DNA from: CANKHA01 sp034668785
GTDB taxonomy: Bacteria > Pseudomonadota > Alphaproteobacteria > Rhizobiales > Xanthobacteraceae
NCBI GenBank assembly: GCA_034668785.1
Contig: JAXDOS010000094.1
Location: 1 to 13,153, forward strand
Length of the DNA: 13,153 nt
Direction: 5' to 3'
Both the position numbers and the translations under genes were made by a program. The notes below the pieces were generated by a model, which made no database searches, was not told where the DNA came from, and saw nothing but the letters and a program-made list of their open reading frames with translations. Of the stretch, positions 1-6,288 are shown one piece after another; positions within the stretch are counted from its first letter, which is position 1, and every line of letters starts with the position of its first letter.

Positions 1-230
1 AGTCCGACAATACCGACAACATGATGTTCCCGGTGGCCGAGACGTTGGCCGACATCAGCCAGGGTATGACGCTCGAGCCGGGAGACGTGATCGTCACCGG
101 CACGCCGTCAGGAGTGGGCTTCGCGCGCAAGCCACCGGTATGGATGAAGCACGGTGACGTCTGCGAGATCGAGATCGAGGGCGTAGGTTTGTTGCGCAAT
201 CCGATCGAAGACGAAAAGCCTGCTGCATGA
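1..230 (+). CDS. Fumarylacetoacetate hydrolase (FAH) family protein, C-terminal part
   Basis: The first complete codon is at base 3 and the frame is open to the window edge, so only the last 75 residues are visible. The segment MTLEPGDVIVTGTPSGVGF followed by a GD-x-CEIEIEG-x-G stretch is the usual C-terminal end of FAH-fold enzymes, where the GTPSGVG loop closes the barrel near the active site. The family hydrolyses, hydrates, decarboxylates or isomerises 2-oxo diacids, such as fumarylpyruvate or 2-hydroxyhepta-2,4-diene-dioate. The metal-binding acidic residues lie upstream and cannot be checked. Its stop overlaps the start of the flavin reductase by four bases (ATGA), which indicates translational coupling. 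With a gentisate dioxygenase close downstream, a role as fumarylpyruvate hydrolase is possible, but the visible part does not fix the substrate. Confidence 0.85.
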   Translation, partial: SDNTDNMMFPVAETLADISQGMTLEPGDVIVTGTPSGVGFARKPPVWMKHGDVCEIEIEGVGLLRNPIEDEKPAA

Positions 231-799
231 GCGAAGCCAAGAATTTGAACGTCATCAGCATCTGCGGGAGCCTGCGCAAGGGTTCCTATAACGCAATCCT
301 GGCGCGGGCTTTGCCGGAACTCGCGCCGGCGGGAATGACAATCAAGCCGGCCCCGTCTTTTGCTGAATTTCCCATCTACAACGCGGACACTCAGCACGAA
401 AAAGGAATTCCCGCGGGTGTGACGGCGCTTGCCGACGCCATTCGTGCTGCGGACGGGGTGGTGGTCGTCTCGCCGGAATACAATTTCTCCATTCCCGGCG
501 GGCTGAAGAATGCCATCGACTGGCTCTCGCGTGTGGAGAAGCAGCCGTTCGCCGGCAAGCCGGTGGCGATCCAATCAGCTTCGCCGGGACCGGTCGGCGG
601 CGCGCGGGTGCAATATCACCTGCGGCAAGCGCTGAATTCCATCGACGCTTTCATCCTCAACAAGCCGGAAATCTTCGCCAGCAATGTGAAGTCGCGGGTA
701 GACGAGGCCAGCGGCAAATTGACTGACGAAACCACCCGCGGCTTTATCAAGCAGCAGCTGGCGGCCTTCGCCACTTTCATCGAGCGGGTCCGGGCCTAA
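227..799 (+). CDS. NAD(P)H-dependent FMN reductase
   Basis: This 190-residue protein is the usual length for the NADPH-dependent FMN reductase (flavodoxin-fold) family. It begins with a beta strand and a GSLRKGS loop (residues 14-20) that binds the FMN phosphate. It then has the hallmark SPEYNFSIPGGLKNAIDW block at 82-99, which lines the isoalloxazine site. Members reduce FMN, quinones, azo compounds or chromate in the cytoplasm and often supply reduced flavin or detoxify quinones. The ATG overlaps the stop of the FAH-family gene, so the two are very likely co-translated. The gene ends 116 bases before the gentisate dioxygenase. The physiological electron acceptor cannot be read from the sequence. 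Removal of quinones made during aromatic catabolism is one reasonable guess. Confidence 0.9.
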   Translation: MSEAKNLNVISICGSLRKGSYNAILARALPELAPAGMTIKPAPSFAEFPIYNADTQHEKGIPAGVTALADAIRAADGVVVVSPEYNFSIPGGLKNAIDWLSRVEKQPFAGKPVAIQSASPGPVGGARVQYHLRQALNSIDAFILNKPEIFASNVKSRVDEASGKLTDETTRGFIKQQLAAFATFIERVRA

Positions 800-855
800 C
801 GCGAAAAGCTCCGATTTCGCATCGCTGGCGTGCAGCTTCGGCTGGCCTCCTATTA

Positions 856-884
856 TTCCGCAAGCCGGTCCCTTGCGCTATAAT
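856..884 (+). promoter_or_regulatory. Putative sigma-70 type promoter of the gentisate dioxygenase gene
   Basis: A perfect TATAAT hexamer lies at 879-884. With a 17-base spacer, the -35 box would be TTCCGC at 856-861, which is weak. Transcription would begin near base 890, giving a leader of about 25 bases that contains the ribosome binding site. The in-frame ATG at 883 overlaps the -10 box, which argues against it as the start codon. Assigned by eye only. Confidence 0.45.
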
Positions 885-902
885 GCATGAAACCGAAATC
901 CT

Positions 903-910
903 AGGGAGGA
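903..910 (+). promoter_or_regulatory. Ribosome binding site fixing the dioxygenase start
   Basis: AGGGAGGA lies five bases before the ATG at 916. It is a near-consensus Shine-Dalgarno sequence and decides in favour of 916 over the longer in-frame start at 883. Confidence 0.75.
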
Positions 911-915
911 ATGTC

Positions 916-1995
916 ATGGCGGTCTCGACAGCGAAAAAGGGCCATGCGGCGCCTACAGCTCCCGGCGCCCAGCGCGACATTCAAGCGCTGCGTCACGCCT
1001 ATTATGAGCGCATCGCCAAAAAGGACATGGCGCCGCTGTGGGAGGTGATGAAGACCCTCGTGCCGAAGGAGCCGGCCACGGCTTTTGTGCCGGCGATTTG
1101 GCGCTTCAATGATTTCAAGCCGATGGTTTTCGAAGGTGGCGATTTAATCACGGCGCAGGAAGCGGAACGGCGCGTTCTGGTGCTGGAAAACCCGGGCGCA
1201 AAAGGCAAGTCCGCAATCACGCAATCGCTCTATGCCGGCATTCAACTCGTCCTCCCGGGCGAAATCGCGCCGCCGCACCGCCATACCGCGGGCGCGATCC
1301 GTTTCATCCTCGACGGCGACGGAGCCTATACCCAGGTCGACGGCGAGAAGACGTTGATGAGTCCCGGCGATTTCGTCATTACGCCGAGCTGGACCGCGCA
1401 TGATCACGGCAACGATTCAAGCAAGCCGATGATGTGGCTCGATGTGCTTGACGTACCCACCGTCAATTTTTTCGCTGCCGCCTTCTTCGAGGATATGGGG
1501 GAGGAGCCGCAGAACACGCGGCGCGAGCACGGCGACTCGCTGGAGCGCTACGCTTCCGGCGTCTATCCCGACGGCAGCGACACGTCGCTCAAACGCAGCC
1601 CGATCATCAATTATCCTTATACGCGCATGCGACCCATCCTTGAGCGGCTGCAAAAAAGCGGCGAGGTGGACGCACGCCACGGCGCGCGCATCCGCTACGC
1701 CAACCCATTCAACGGAGGATGGGTGACGCCGACCATGGGCGCGCACCTCTCGCTGCTGCCGAAGGGCTTCAAAGGTAAGCCCTACCGGTCCACGGACGGC
1801 ACCATTTTCACCTGTGCCGAAGGACGGGGAAGAACCACGGCGGACGGTGTCGTGCTCGAATGGACAAAGGGCGACGTTTTCGTCGTGCCGTCGTGGAAGC
1901 GCTATAGCCACGAGGCCACCGACGAGACGGTGCTGTTTGGCATCTCCGACCGCCCGTCTCAGGAAGCGCTTGGCATCTGGCGCGAGGAGAACTAA
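916..1995 (+). CDS. gtdA: Gentisate 1,2-dioxygenase (bicupin)
   Basis: The 359-residue product matches the usual gentisate dioxygenase length of about 340-370. It has the N-terminal helix with APLWEVMKTLVPKEP near residues 37-51, then a metal-binding cupin of about residues 95-195. That cupin contains PGEIAPPHRHTAGAIRF with H121 and H123 and the later H162 in PSWTAHDHGND, the three Fe(II) ligands expected. A second, degenerate cupin spans about residues 274-355. The enzyme opens the gentisate ring between C1 and C2 to give maleylpyruvate in the cytoplasm. Salicylate 1,2-dioxygenase and 1-hydroxy-2-naphthoate dioxygenase belong to the same family, so the substrate could differ. The start at 916 was chosen because of the strong ribosome binding site and the -10 box overlapping the alternative ATG at 883. 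An FAH-family gene upstream fits a gentisate pathway. No maleylpyruvate isomerase is visible. Confidence 0.88.
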   Translation: MAVSTAKKGHAAPTAPGAQRDIQALRHAYYERIAKKDMAPLWEVMKTLVPKEPATAFVPAIWRFNDFKPMVFEGGDLITAQEAERRVLVLENPGAKGKSAITQSLYAGIQLVLPGEIAPPHRHTAGAIRFILDGDGAYTQVDGEKTLMSPGDFVITPSWTAHDHGNDSSKPMMWLDVLDVPTVNFFAAAFFEDMGEEPQNTRREHGDSLERYASGVYPDGSDTSLKRSPIINYPYTRMRPILERLQKSGEVDARHGARIRYANPFNGGWVTPTMGAHLSLLPKGFKGKPYRSTDGTIFTCAEGRGRTTADGVVLEWTKGDVFVVPSWKRYSHEATDETVLFGISDRPSQEALGIWREEN

Positions 1996-2124
1996 GCGCG
2001 CCTCTGTAGTTCAAGGACGTGTATTCACGGCGCGTCCTCTGGGCGTAGGTGCCTCTCGGCTGGCGAAGCTCGATCTCTACTGCTGCGCCTGACAATCTTT
2101 TACCGATACTAATCATGGTGCCAA

Positions 2125-2358
2125 ATGGCAGGCGATAGAATACGCAGAATAACCGACCCCCGGCAGGCCGCTGAAGCGGCGTTTAAGATTGCGACGACGA
2201 AACCTGCCGAGGTCGCGCCAAAGAAGCCGTCTGTTCCAAACGCCAAAGAGCTTGTCTCTTTGCGCATCGATCGCGACGTTCTCGATTATTTCCAGGAAAG
2301 CGGACCGGGCTGGCAGGACAGGATCAACGAAGCCCTAAGAAAACTGGCGGGAAAGTAG
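2125..2358 (+). CDS. BrnA-type antitoxin (DUF4415) without visible toxin
   Basis: This is a small 77-residue protein. Its C-terminal half (about residues 42-75) reads LVSLRIDRDVLDYF, then the pattern GxGWQxRINEALRKLA. That is the BrnA/DUF4415 signature: a ribbon-helix-helix DNA-binding unit related to CopG/Arc, with the beta strand LVSLRID forming the dimer ribbon. The N-terminal 40 residues are Ala/Lys/Pro-rich and probably form the flexible, toxin-binding part. BrnA normally neutralises the BrnT RNase-like toxin and represses the brnTA operon. Here the 129 bases upstream and 95 bases downstream encode no BrnT, so it appears to be an orphan. An in-frame stop at 2110 limits the start to this ATG or one downstream. 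The ribosome binding site is weak. Confidence 0.75.
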   Translation: MAGDRIRRITDPRQAAEAAFKIATTKPAEVAPKKPSVPNAKELVSLRIDRDVLDYFQESGPGWQDRINEALRKLAGK

Positions 2359-2453
2359 CGCGCTTGCACTTTCCGCCTCCACGTTTTCCTTTCTGTTTAC
2401 GCTGTCTCCCAGGGATTTACCGGACGTACACGCGGGCGGCGTAGAAGGGCCGG

Positions 2454-3629
2454 ATGCGTCCTATTGCCCAGCCACGACCGTCTTCGTCGAGCCAGCGCGG
2501 GAGTCAGGCTCTCATGCAGCCGGGCTTGGATACCCAGGACGCGGTGGCCAAGCTTGGCCGAATTGCAGCAAGCACTTTCCCGCTCAGCGGATTGGACTGC
2601 GAAGTCGACACCGTCGCCGACCTGTCCTGGGATCAACTCGCCAACGAATTCGAGGATCTGAACTACGACCAGATTGCCTGCTACTCCGCAGGACAGTGGG
2701 GAAAGCGCGTCAGCCATTTGCTATTGCGCCAGCAGGGTATGCCCGTGGCTGGGGCACGTATCGCCATTATCACGCTGCCTGGATTCAAGAGGGGGCTTGC
2801 ATTTTTGCGCTTCGGGCCATTCTGGCGCCGGCGCGATGGCGCCGCGGACCTTGCCGTTTACCGCGCGGCGATTGCCGCTTTAGTCGAGGAATATTGCGTG
2901 CGCCGTGGCCATTGTCTCACGGTCATTCCGCGTCCCAATCCGGAATTCTACCAGCAGGAGCGTCAAGTCCTATCCGAGTTCGGTTTCTCCGTACGGCGAG
3001 CGTTCCCGGACCCCAATCGCTATCTGATTGATCTGTCGCTTGATGAAGACGCGCAGATGCGCAGTCTTGAACAGAAATGGCGCTACAATCTGCGCCAGGC
3101 GCTGGCTCATGATTTCGAGATCCGGCTGTGCGAGAGCGATGCGGATGTTAGCGCCTTCCAATCGCTGCATGCGACCATGGTGACCAGGAAAGGCTTCTAC
3201 AACCACGACATGGTGCATCTGTTGCCGGAACTCGCGGCGCAGCTGCCCGAAGGGTTGCGTCCCCGAATCGCTTTGGCATTCCACCAAGGCCGGCCGGTCG
3301 TCGGCGCGGCTATCGCGCTTCTGGGAGACACGGCCTATTACGTATTCGGAGGCAGCGACAGCGCAGCGCTCTCCCTGAAAGGGGGATATGCCCTGCAATG
3401 GTGGATCATCCGGTGGCTCTCGAGCCAAAATGTCCGCTGGTACGATCTCGGCGGCGAGGCCCAGGAGCCGGGGTTGCGCCAATTCAAGAAGGGCCTCGTC
3501 GGTAAGCGCGGCGCGGTCGTGACCATGGCCGGCGAGTATGATTTTTGGACGCAAACGTCCGGGCGTCTGATGGCGGATGCCATTTACGGCATCCGCGGGG
3601 CGCAGCGAATCATGCGCAGCTGGCGTTAG
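2454..3629 (+). CDS. FemAB/BioF2-like GNAT-fold transferase
   Basis: The 391-residue protein carries a C-terminal acetyltransferase-like domain of the FemAB/CelD-BioF2 type (roughly residues 180-365). Recognisable parts are the basic EQKWRYNLRQAL helix near 206-217, the VVGAAIALLGDTAYYVFGG strand pair, and YDLGGEAQEP at 330-339 followed by LRQFKKGLVGK. Relatives transfer amino acids from aminoacyl-tRNA to peptidoglycan precursors, or act on cell-surface polysaccharides. No donor or acceptor can be assigned here. I see no signal peptide or membrane segment, so it should act in the cytoplasm. The start is uncertain: ATG 2454 has GAAGGG four bases before it, while ATG 2514 would remove a low-complexity Ser/Gln-rich stretch of 20 residues. 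The gene stands alone, without neighbouring polysaccharide or exosortase genes in the window. Confidence 0.8.
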   Translation: MRPIAQPRPSSSSQRGSQALMQPGLDTQDAVAKLGRIAASTFPLSGLDCEVDTVADLSWDQLANEFEDLNYDQIACYSAGQWGKRVSHLLLRQQGMPVAGARIAIITLPGFKRGLAFLRFGPFWRRRDGAADLAVYRAAIAALVEEYCVRRGHCLTVIPRPNPEFYQQERQVLSEFGFSVRRAFPDPNRYLIDLSLDEDAQMRSLEQKWRYNLRQALAHDFEIRLCESDADVSAFQSLHATMVTRKGFYNHDMVHLLPELAAQLPEGLRPRIALAFHQGRPVVGAAIALLGDTAYYVFGGSDSAALSLKGGYALQWWIIRWLSSQNVRWYDLGGEAQEPGLRQFKKGLVGKRGAVVTMAGEYDFWTQTSGRLMADAIYGIRGAQRIMRSWR

Positions 3630-3726
3630 CTCACCCCGATAGCAGCGACTACCTGGGTTGCCGGTTTAGAAAGACTCCACCCGCCTCGTAACTGCGCTGG
3701 AATGCGCCTTATCTTGTGACGGGCGC

Positions 3727-3740
3727 AGAAATGCATTTCT
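3727..3740. promoter_or_regulatory. Perfect 14-bp palindrome, possible operator
   Basis: AGAAATGCATTTCT is identical to its reverse complement. It lies 41-54 bases before the likely start of the tail-anchored hypothetical gene, where an operator would sit. No matching regulator is recognised, and chance is a real alternative. Confidence 0.3.
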
Positions 3741-3780
3741 CTGCATTGCGTTGGCAGCCAGCATTGATAAGTTGGCGATC

Positions 3781-4350
3781 ATGTGGGGACGATCGCGCGA
3801 GAGCAAAGCCAAAGCCGAGGAAGGGCCGCCGCCTCGGCTCAAGGATGCCGTCCGCCAAGCGCGGATCGAGACGGCGGAGCGGACCAGCGTCGTCGTTGAC
3901 CTGCGCGACGCCGAGGTCGCCCGGCTGGAGTTACTCAACGAAGCCCTGGATCCGATATTCACGGAGATTTCCGCCGAGATCGAGCTATTCGATCGCGGCA
4001 TTACTCGGGGTGATACGCCGCGGTTGTGGATTGATGCTATTGCGCATGTGGCGATGGGCCGCGACAAGCGCCTCTATCGGTTTGTGCAGGACACCAGTTA
4101 CGGCCGCCGCGTGATTGCGGAGTCGTTCGAGATTGAGAAGATTGTCGATGCCGTGACGAGTTATATCGCGCGTCGGCTGGTCGATCGTGAGCACGCATTA
4201 GCGGCGGGATCTACGTTTCCCGATCTCACCCTTCGGGCATACCGCCGCCGTCGGCGCTGGAGCGCCTTGAAAGCCTTCATTTTCGGCCTGATCGTCGGCT
4301 GCGCCACGCTTTTCGCCATCGCCTGGCGCTTTGCGGCCCCGCCTAGCTGA
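3781..4350 (+). CDS. Hypothetical protein with C-terminal membrane anchor
   Basis: I do not recognise a named family. From ATG 3781 the product has 189 residues. It starts with a charged N-terminus (GRSRESKAKAEEGPPPRL) and a mainly helical acidic body. Near residue 83 it has the phrase GDTPRLWIDAIAHVAMGRDKRLYRF, here given only to mark the region about 75-100. An Arg-rich stretch (about 153-160) then precedes a single hydrophobic segment at about 165-183 (FIFGLIVGCATLFAIAW) six residues from the end. The layout fits a cytoplasmic domain held to the inner membrane by a tail anchor. An upstream TTG at 3751 is a weaker start. The body looks protein-coding, and its 3' end overlaps the convergent phosphoesterase gene by eight bases. 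Function unknown. The WIDAIAHV...RD-RLYRF stretch should be the best conserved part. Confidence 0.7.
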   Translation: MWGRSRESKAKAEEGPPPRLKDAVRQARIETAERTSVVVDLRDAEVARLELLNEALDPIFTEISAEIELFDRGITRGDTPRLWIDAIAHVAMGRDKRLYRFVQDTSYGRRVIAESFEIEKIVDAVTSYIARRLVDREHALAAGSTFPDLTLRAYRRRRRWSALKAFIFGLIVGCATLFAIAWRFAAPPS

Positions 4351-5227
4351 GCATCTGCCGGGATAATTCGACAATATCCCCCGTTTCGCGGTGGAACCCC
4401 CGCGAAATCGCCTCGCATTGCCAAGCGCCGGGCGCCCCCGTGATCCGGTACAGCCGATACGCCGCCGGGTCTTCGCTATGCCCGCGCGGGGTTGACGCCG
4501 ACGGCACCCCGACCGCCGGTATCCGGCCTTGCGGCCCTTCGAGCCAGGCCAGCGAATGCCGGTGGTTATGGCCGTGCAGTACCAACTCGGTGCCTTGCTC
4601 GGCCAGCACGCCGCGAAAGGCTTCCGCATCCACCAGGCGCCGGAGATGGGGTGCGGACCCGCTCGTGGGGGGGTGATGGATCAGCACCACCCGGAATAGC
4701 CCTTCGGCGGCGAGGCCGGATAACAGGCCGGGGAGGCGGCCTAATTGCTCGGCTCCCAGTCGCCCCGTGGCCAGGAGCGGCCCGGTCGGCACGGCAGTCG
4801 ACAGCCCGACCAGCGCTACAGGGCCGCGCCGCCGCACGAAGGGAAATCCTTCCGCACTCGCGTCGCTGCTCATGTAATCGCCCCAATAACGTCCGGCATG
4901 CAGCGCCGTCGCACGCACATAGGCGTCGTGATTGCCGGGCACGAGGCTCACGTCCGCCGTCGGCCCCAATGCTTCGAGCCACGCCCGCGCCCTGCCGAAC
5001 TCCCTATCGAGGGACATATTGACGAGGTCGCCGGTGACCGCGACGTGATCCGGCGCCGCCGCCTTCAAATCCGCAACCAGCGCCGCTAGCACGTCGCCGC
5101 GATGTAGCCAGCGCCGCTTGCGATGCCAGTTGAGGAACCCGAGCCCCTGTTTGCCGGCGAGTTCGGACAGTCGCGGTACCGGCATCGGCCCGAGATGCGG
5201 GTCGGACAGATGCGCCAGCGTGAACAT
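4343..5227 (-). CDS. Calcineurin-like metallophosphoesterase
   Basis: The 294-residue protein has the full set of metallophosphoesterase signatures in order. These are D9 and H11 in HLSDPHLG, GDLVN with D67, GNHD at 98-101, H184 in VLIHHPP, and GHNH at 219-222. Together they coordinate a two-metal centre that cleaves phosphomonoesters or phosphodiesters, and cyclic-nucleotide phosphodiesterases of the CpdA/Icc group are among the relatives. The substrate is not determined by these motifs. No signal peptide is seen. A longer in-frame opening to 5479 gives an Arg/His-rich, non-protein-like extension that lies over the upstream gene, so ATG 5227 is preferred. It starts five bases after the stop of the MbfA-like gene, which implies one transcript and probably shared iron control. 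Confidence 0.88.
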   Translation of the reverse strand: MFTLAHLSDPHLGPMPVPRLSELAGKQGLGFLNWHRKRRWLHRGDVLAALVADLKAAAPDHVAVTGDLVNMSLDREFGRARAWLEALGPTADVSLVPGNHDAYVRATALHAGRYWGDYMSSDASAEGFPFVRRRGPVALVGLSTAVPTGPLLATGRLGAEQLGRLPGLLSGLAAEGLFRVVLIHHPPTSGSAPHLRRLVDAEAFRGVLAEQGTELVLHGHNHRHSLAWLEGPQGRIPAVGVPSASTPRGHSEDPAAYRLYRITGAPGAWQCEAISRGFHRETGDIVELSRQMLS

Positions 5228-5232
5228 CGCCG

Positions 5233-6189
5233 TCAGGCGCTGCCGATCAGGATGCCGGCGAGAAAGACCAGCGTGCCGCCGACCACGATCTGGAAGGCGG
5301 CGGAGAAAAACGGCGTGTCCATGTAGCGGTAGCGGATATAGGAAATCGCCACGAGCTCGACCGCGACGACGATGACGGCCAGCACCGTGGCGATCCAGAA
5401 ATCGGGAATGAGATAGGGCAGGGTGTGGCCGACGCCGCCGATCGTGGTCATGATGCCGGTCACGAGACCGCGCACCCATGGCGTACCGCGGCCGGTTAGC
5501 GAGCCGTCGTCGGAGGCAGCCTCGGCGAAGCCCATGGAAATGCCGGCGCCGACCGAAGCGGCCATGCCGACCAGGAACGTCTCCCAGGTGTTATGCGTGG
5601 CGAAGGCGGCGGCGAACAGCGGCGCCAGCGTCGATACCGAGCCGTCCATGAGGCCGACAAGCCCCGGCTGCACATATTGCAGCAGGAACATCCGCCGCGC
5701 CGTTTCGTCTTCGCGTTCGCGCGCGGTCCTGGTGAGAATTTGCTCCTCGAGCTTTTGCGCGAGATTTTCGTGCTCGCTTTCGATCTCCGCGAGTTCGTCC
5801 AGGAGCTTGCGTGTCGAGGCGTCGCGCGTGGTTTCCGCAGCCTTGCGGTAAAAGCGCCCGGCTTCAAATTCCATGGCCTCGGCGTATTTACGCACCTCGT
5901 CGAGGTTGAGCGGACCCATCAGCCAGATGGCGGGCTTGTTGATGAAGCCCTTGACGTCCTGGCGGCGGATCAGCGGCAGATAATCGCCGAATTTCGAGCG
6001 GTAGAGATCGAACAGCATGCTGCGATGGCGCACTTCCTCGTCGGCCATCTCATCGAACACCTTGGCGGAGGCGGGAAATTGCGCGCGCAAGCCTTCGGCG
6101 AATCCCCGATAGATGCGGCTATCCTCCTCCTCATTGGAGATTGCGAGCGCGAGGATTTCCTGCTCGGTCAAATCGGCGAAGCGCTTCAC
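5233..6189 (-). CDS. mbfA: MbfA-like ferritin/VIT1 iron exporter
   Basis: The 318-residue protein joins two domains. Residues about 8-155 form a rubrerythrin/ferritin-like four-helix unit with the di-iron ligands E20/E21, E52-x-x-H55, E107/E109 and E137-x-x-H140. Residues about 168-318 form a VIT1/CCC1-type membrane domain with GLVGLMDGSVSTLAPLFAAA and GISMGFAEAAS, ending in several hydrophobic helices. This is the membrane-bound ferritin A architecture. In Bradyrhizobium and Agrobacterium relatives, MbfA exports iron and protects against excess iron and peroxide under Irr control. The start is GTG at 6189, with AAGAGG five bases upstream; the overlapping ATG at 6191 runs straight into a stop. 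An ICE-like motif lies 41 bases upstream. The next gene, a metallophosphoesterase, follows after five bases. Confidence 0.9.
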   Translation of the reverse strand: MKRFADLTEQEILALAISNEEEDSRIYRGFAEGLRAQFPASAKVFDEMADEEVRHRSMLFDLYRSKFGDYLPLIRRQDVKGFINKPAIWLMGPLNLDEVRKYAEAMEFEAGRFYRKAAETTRDASTRKLLDELAEIESEHENLAQKLEEQILTRTAREREDETARRMFLLQYVQPGLVGLMDGSVSTLAPLFAAAFATHNTWETFLVGMAASVGAGISMGFAEAASDDGSLTGRGTPWVRGLVTGIMTTIGGVGHTLPYLIPDFWIATVLAVIVVAVELVAISYIRYRYMDTPFFSAAFQIVVGGTLVFLAGILIGSA

Positions 6190-6194
6190 ATCGG

Positions 6195-6200
6195 CCTCTT
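6195..6200 (-). promoter_or_regulatory. Ribosome binding site supporting the GTG start of the MbfA-like gene
   Basis: On the minus strand AAGAGG lies five bases before GTG 6189. This supports the non-ATG start, since no usable ATG is present nearby upstream. Confidence 0.6.
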
Positions 6201-6229
6201 GGGACTGGGGGAACCGGAAGTCTGCTATA

Positions 6230-6244
6230 TTGGAAATATTCTAA
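6230..6244. promoter_or_regulatory. ICE-like Irr-binding motif in the mbfA/NUDIX divergent promoter
   Basis: TTGGAAATATTCTAA has the form TTxGAA-N3-TTCTAA, an inverted repeat with one mismatch. It closely resembles the iron control element bound by Irr in rhizobia, roughly TTAGAA-N3-TTCTAA. It lies 41 bases from the mbfA-like start and 44 bases from the likely NUDIX start at 6289. Known mbfA genes are Irr targets, repressed when iron is low, so placement and gene content agree. An overlapping ATATT-GGA-AATAT repeat is also present. Binding is inferred. Confidence 0.7.
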
Positions 6245-6288
6245 TGCAGGAAGGGCGCCATGGCGGGTTGGCGAGGGAAAAGACTGAA

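Noticed and set aside
1417..1911. Minus-strand reading frame of 164 codons
   Set aside because: It is complementary to the gentisate dioxygenase, whose motifs and ribosome binding site are clear.
1996..2124. Possible remnant of a brnT toxin before the BrnA-type gene
   Set aside because: I looked for a BrnT-like stretch in the plus frames of this gap and saw none; the gap is also too short for a whole toxin gene.
2923..2947. Sequence resembling a REP unit (GTCATTCC ... CCGGAAT)
   Set aside because: It lies inside the FemAB-like coding region, lacks the internal stem and the ATCCATA end, and the encoded residues fit the protein. Taken as chance.
2970..3554. Minus-strand reading frame of 194 codons
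   Set aside because: It is a shadow of the FemAB-like gene, with no recognisable motif and no ribosome binding site noticed.
5228..5479. Longer N-terminus for the metallophosphoesterase
   Set aside because: The added 84 residues are Arg/His-rich and lie over the 3' end of the MbfA-like gene. Family similarity starts at the Met at 5227.
5593..6288. Long plus-strand reading frame running into the NUDIX gene
   Set aside because: It is antisense to the MbfA-like gene, which has clear ferritin and VIT1 motifs, and its translation shows no domain before the NUDIX part. It is an open frame caused by high GC.
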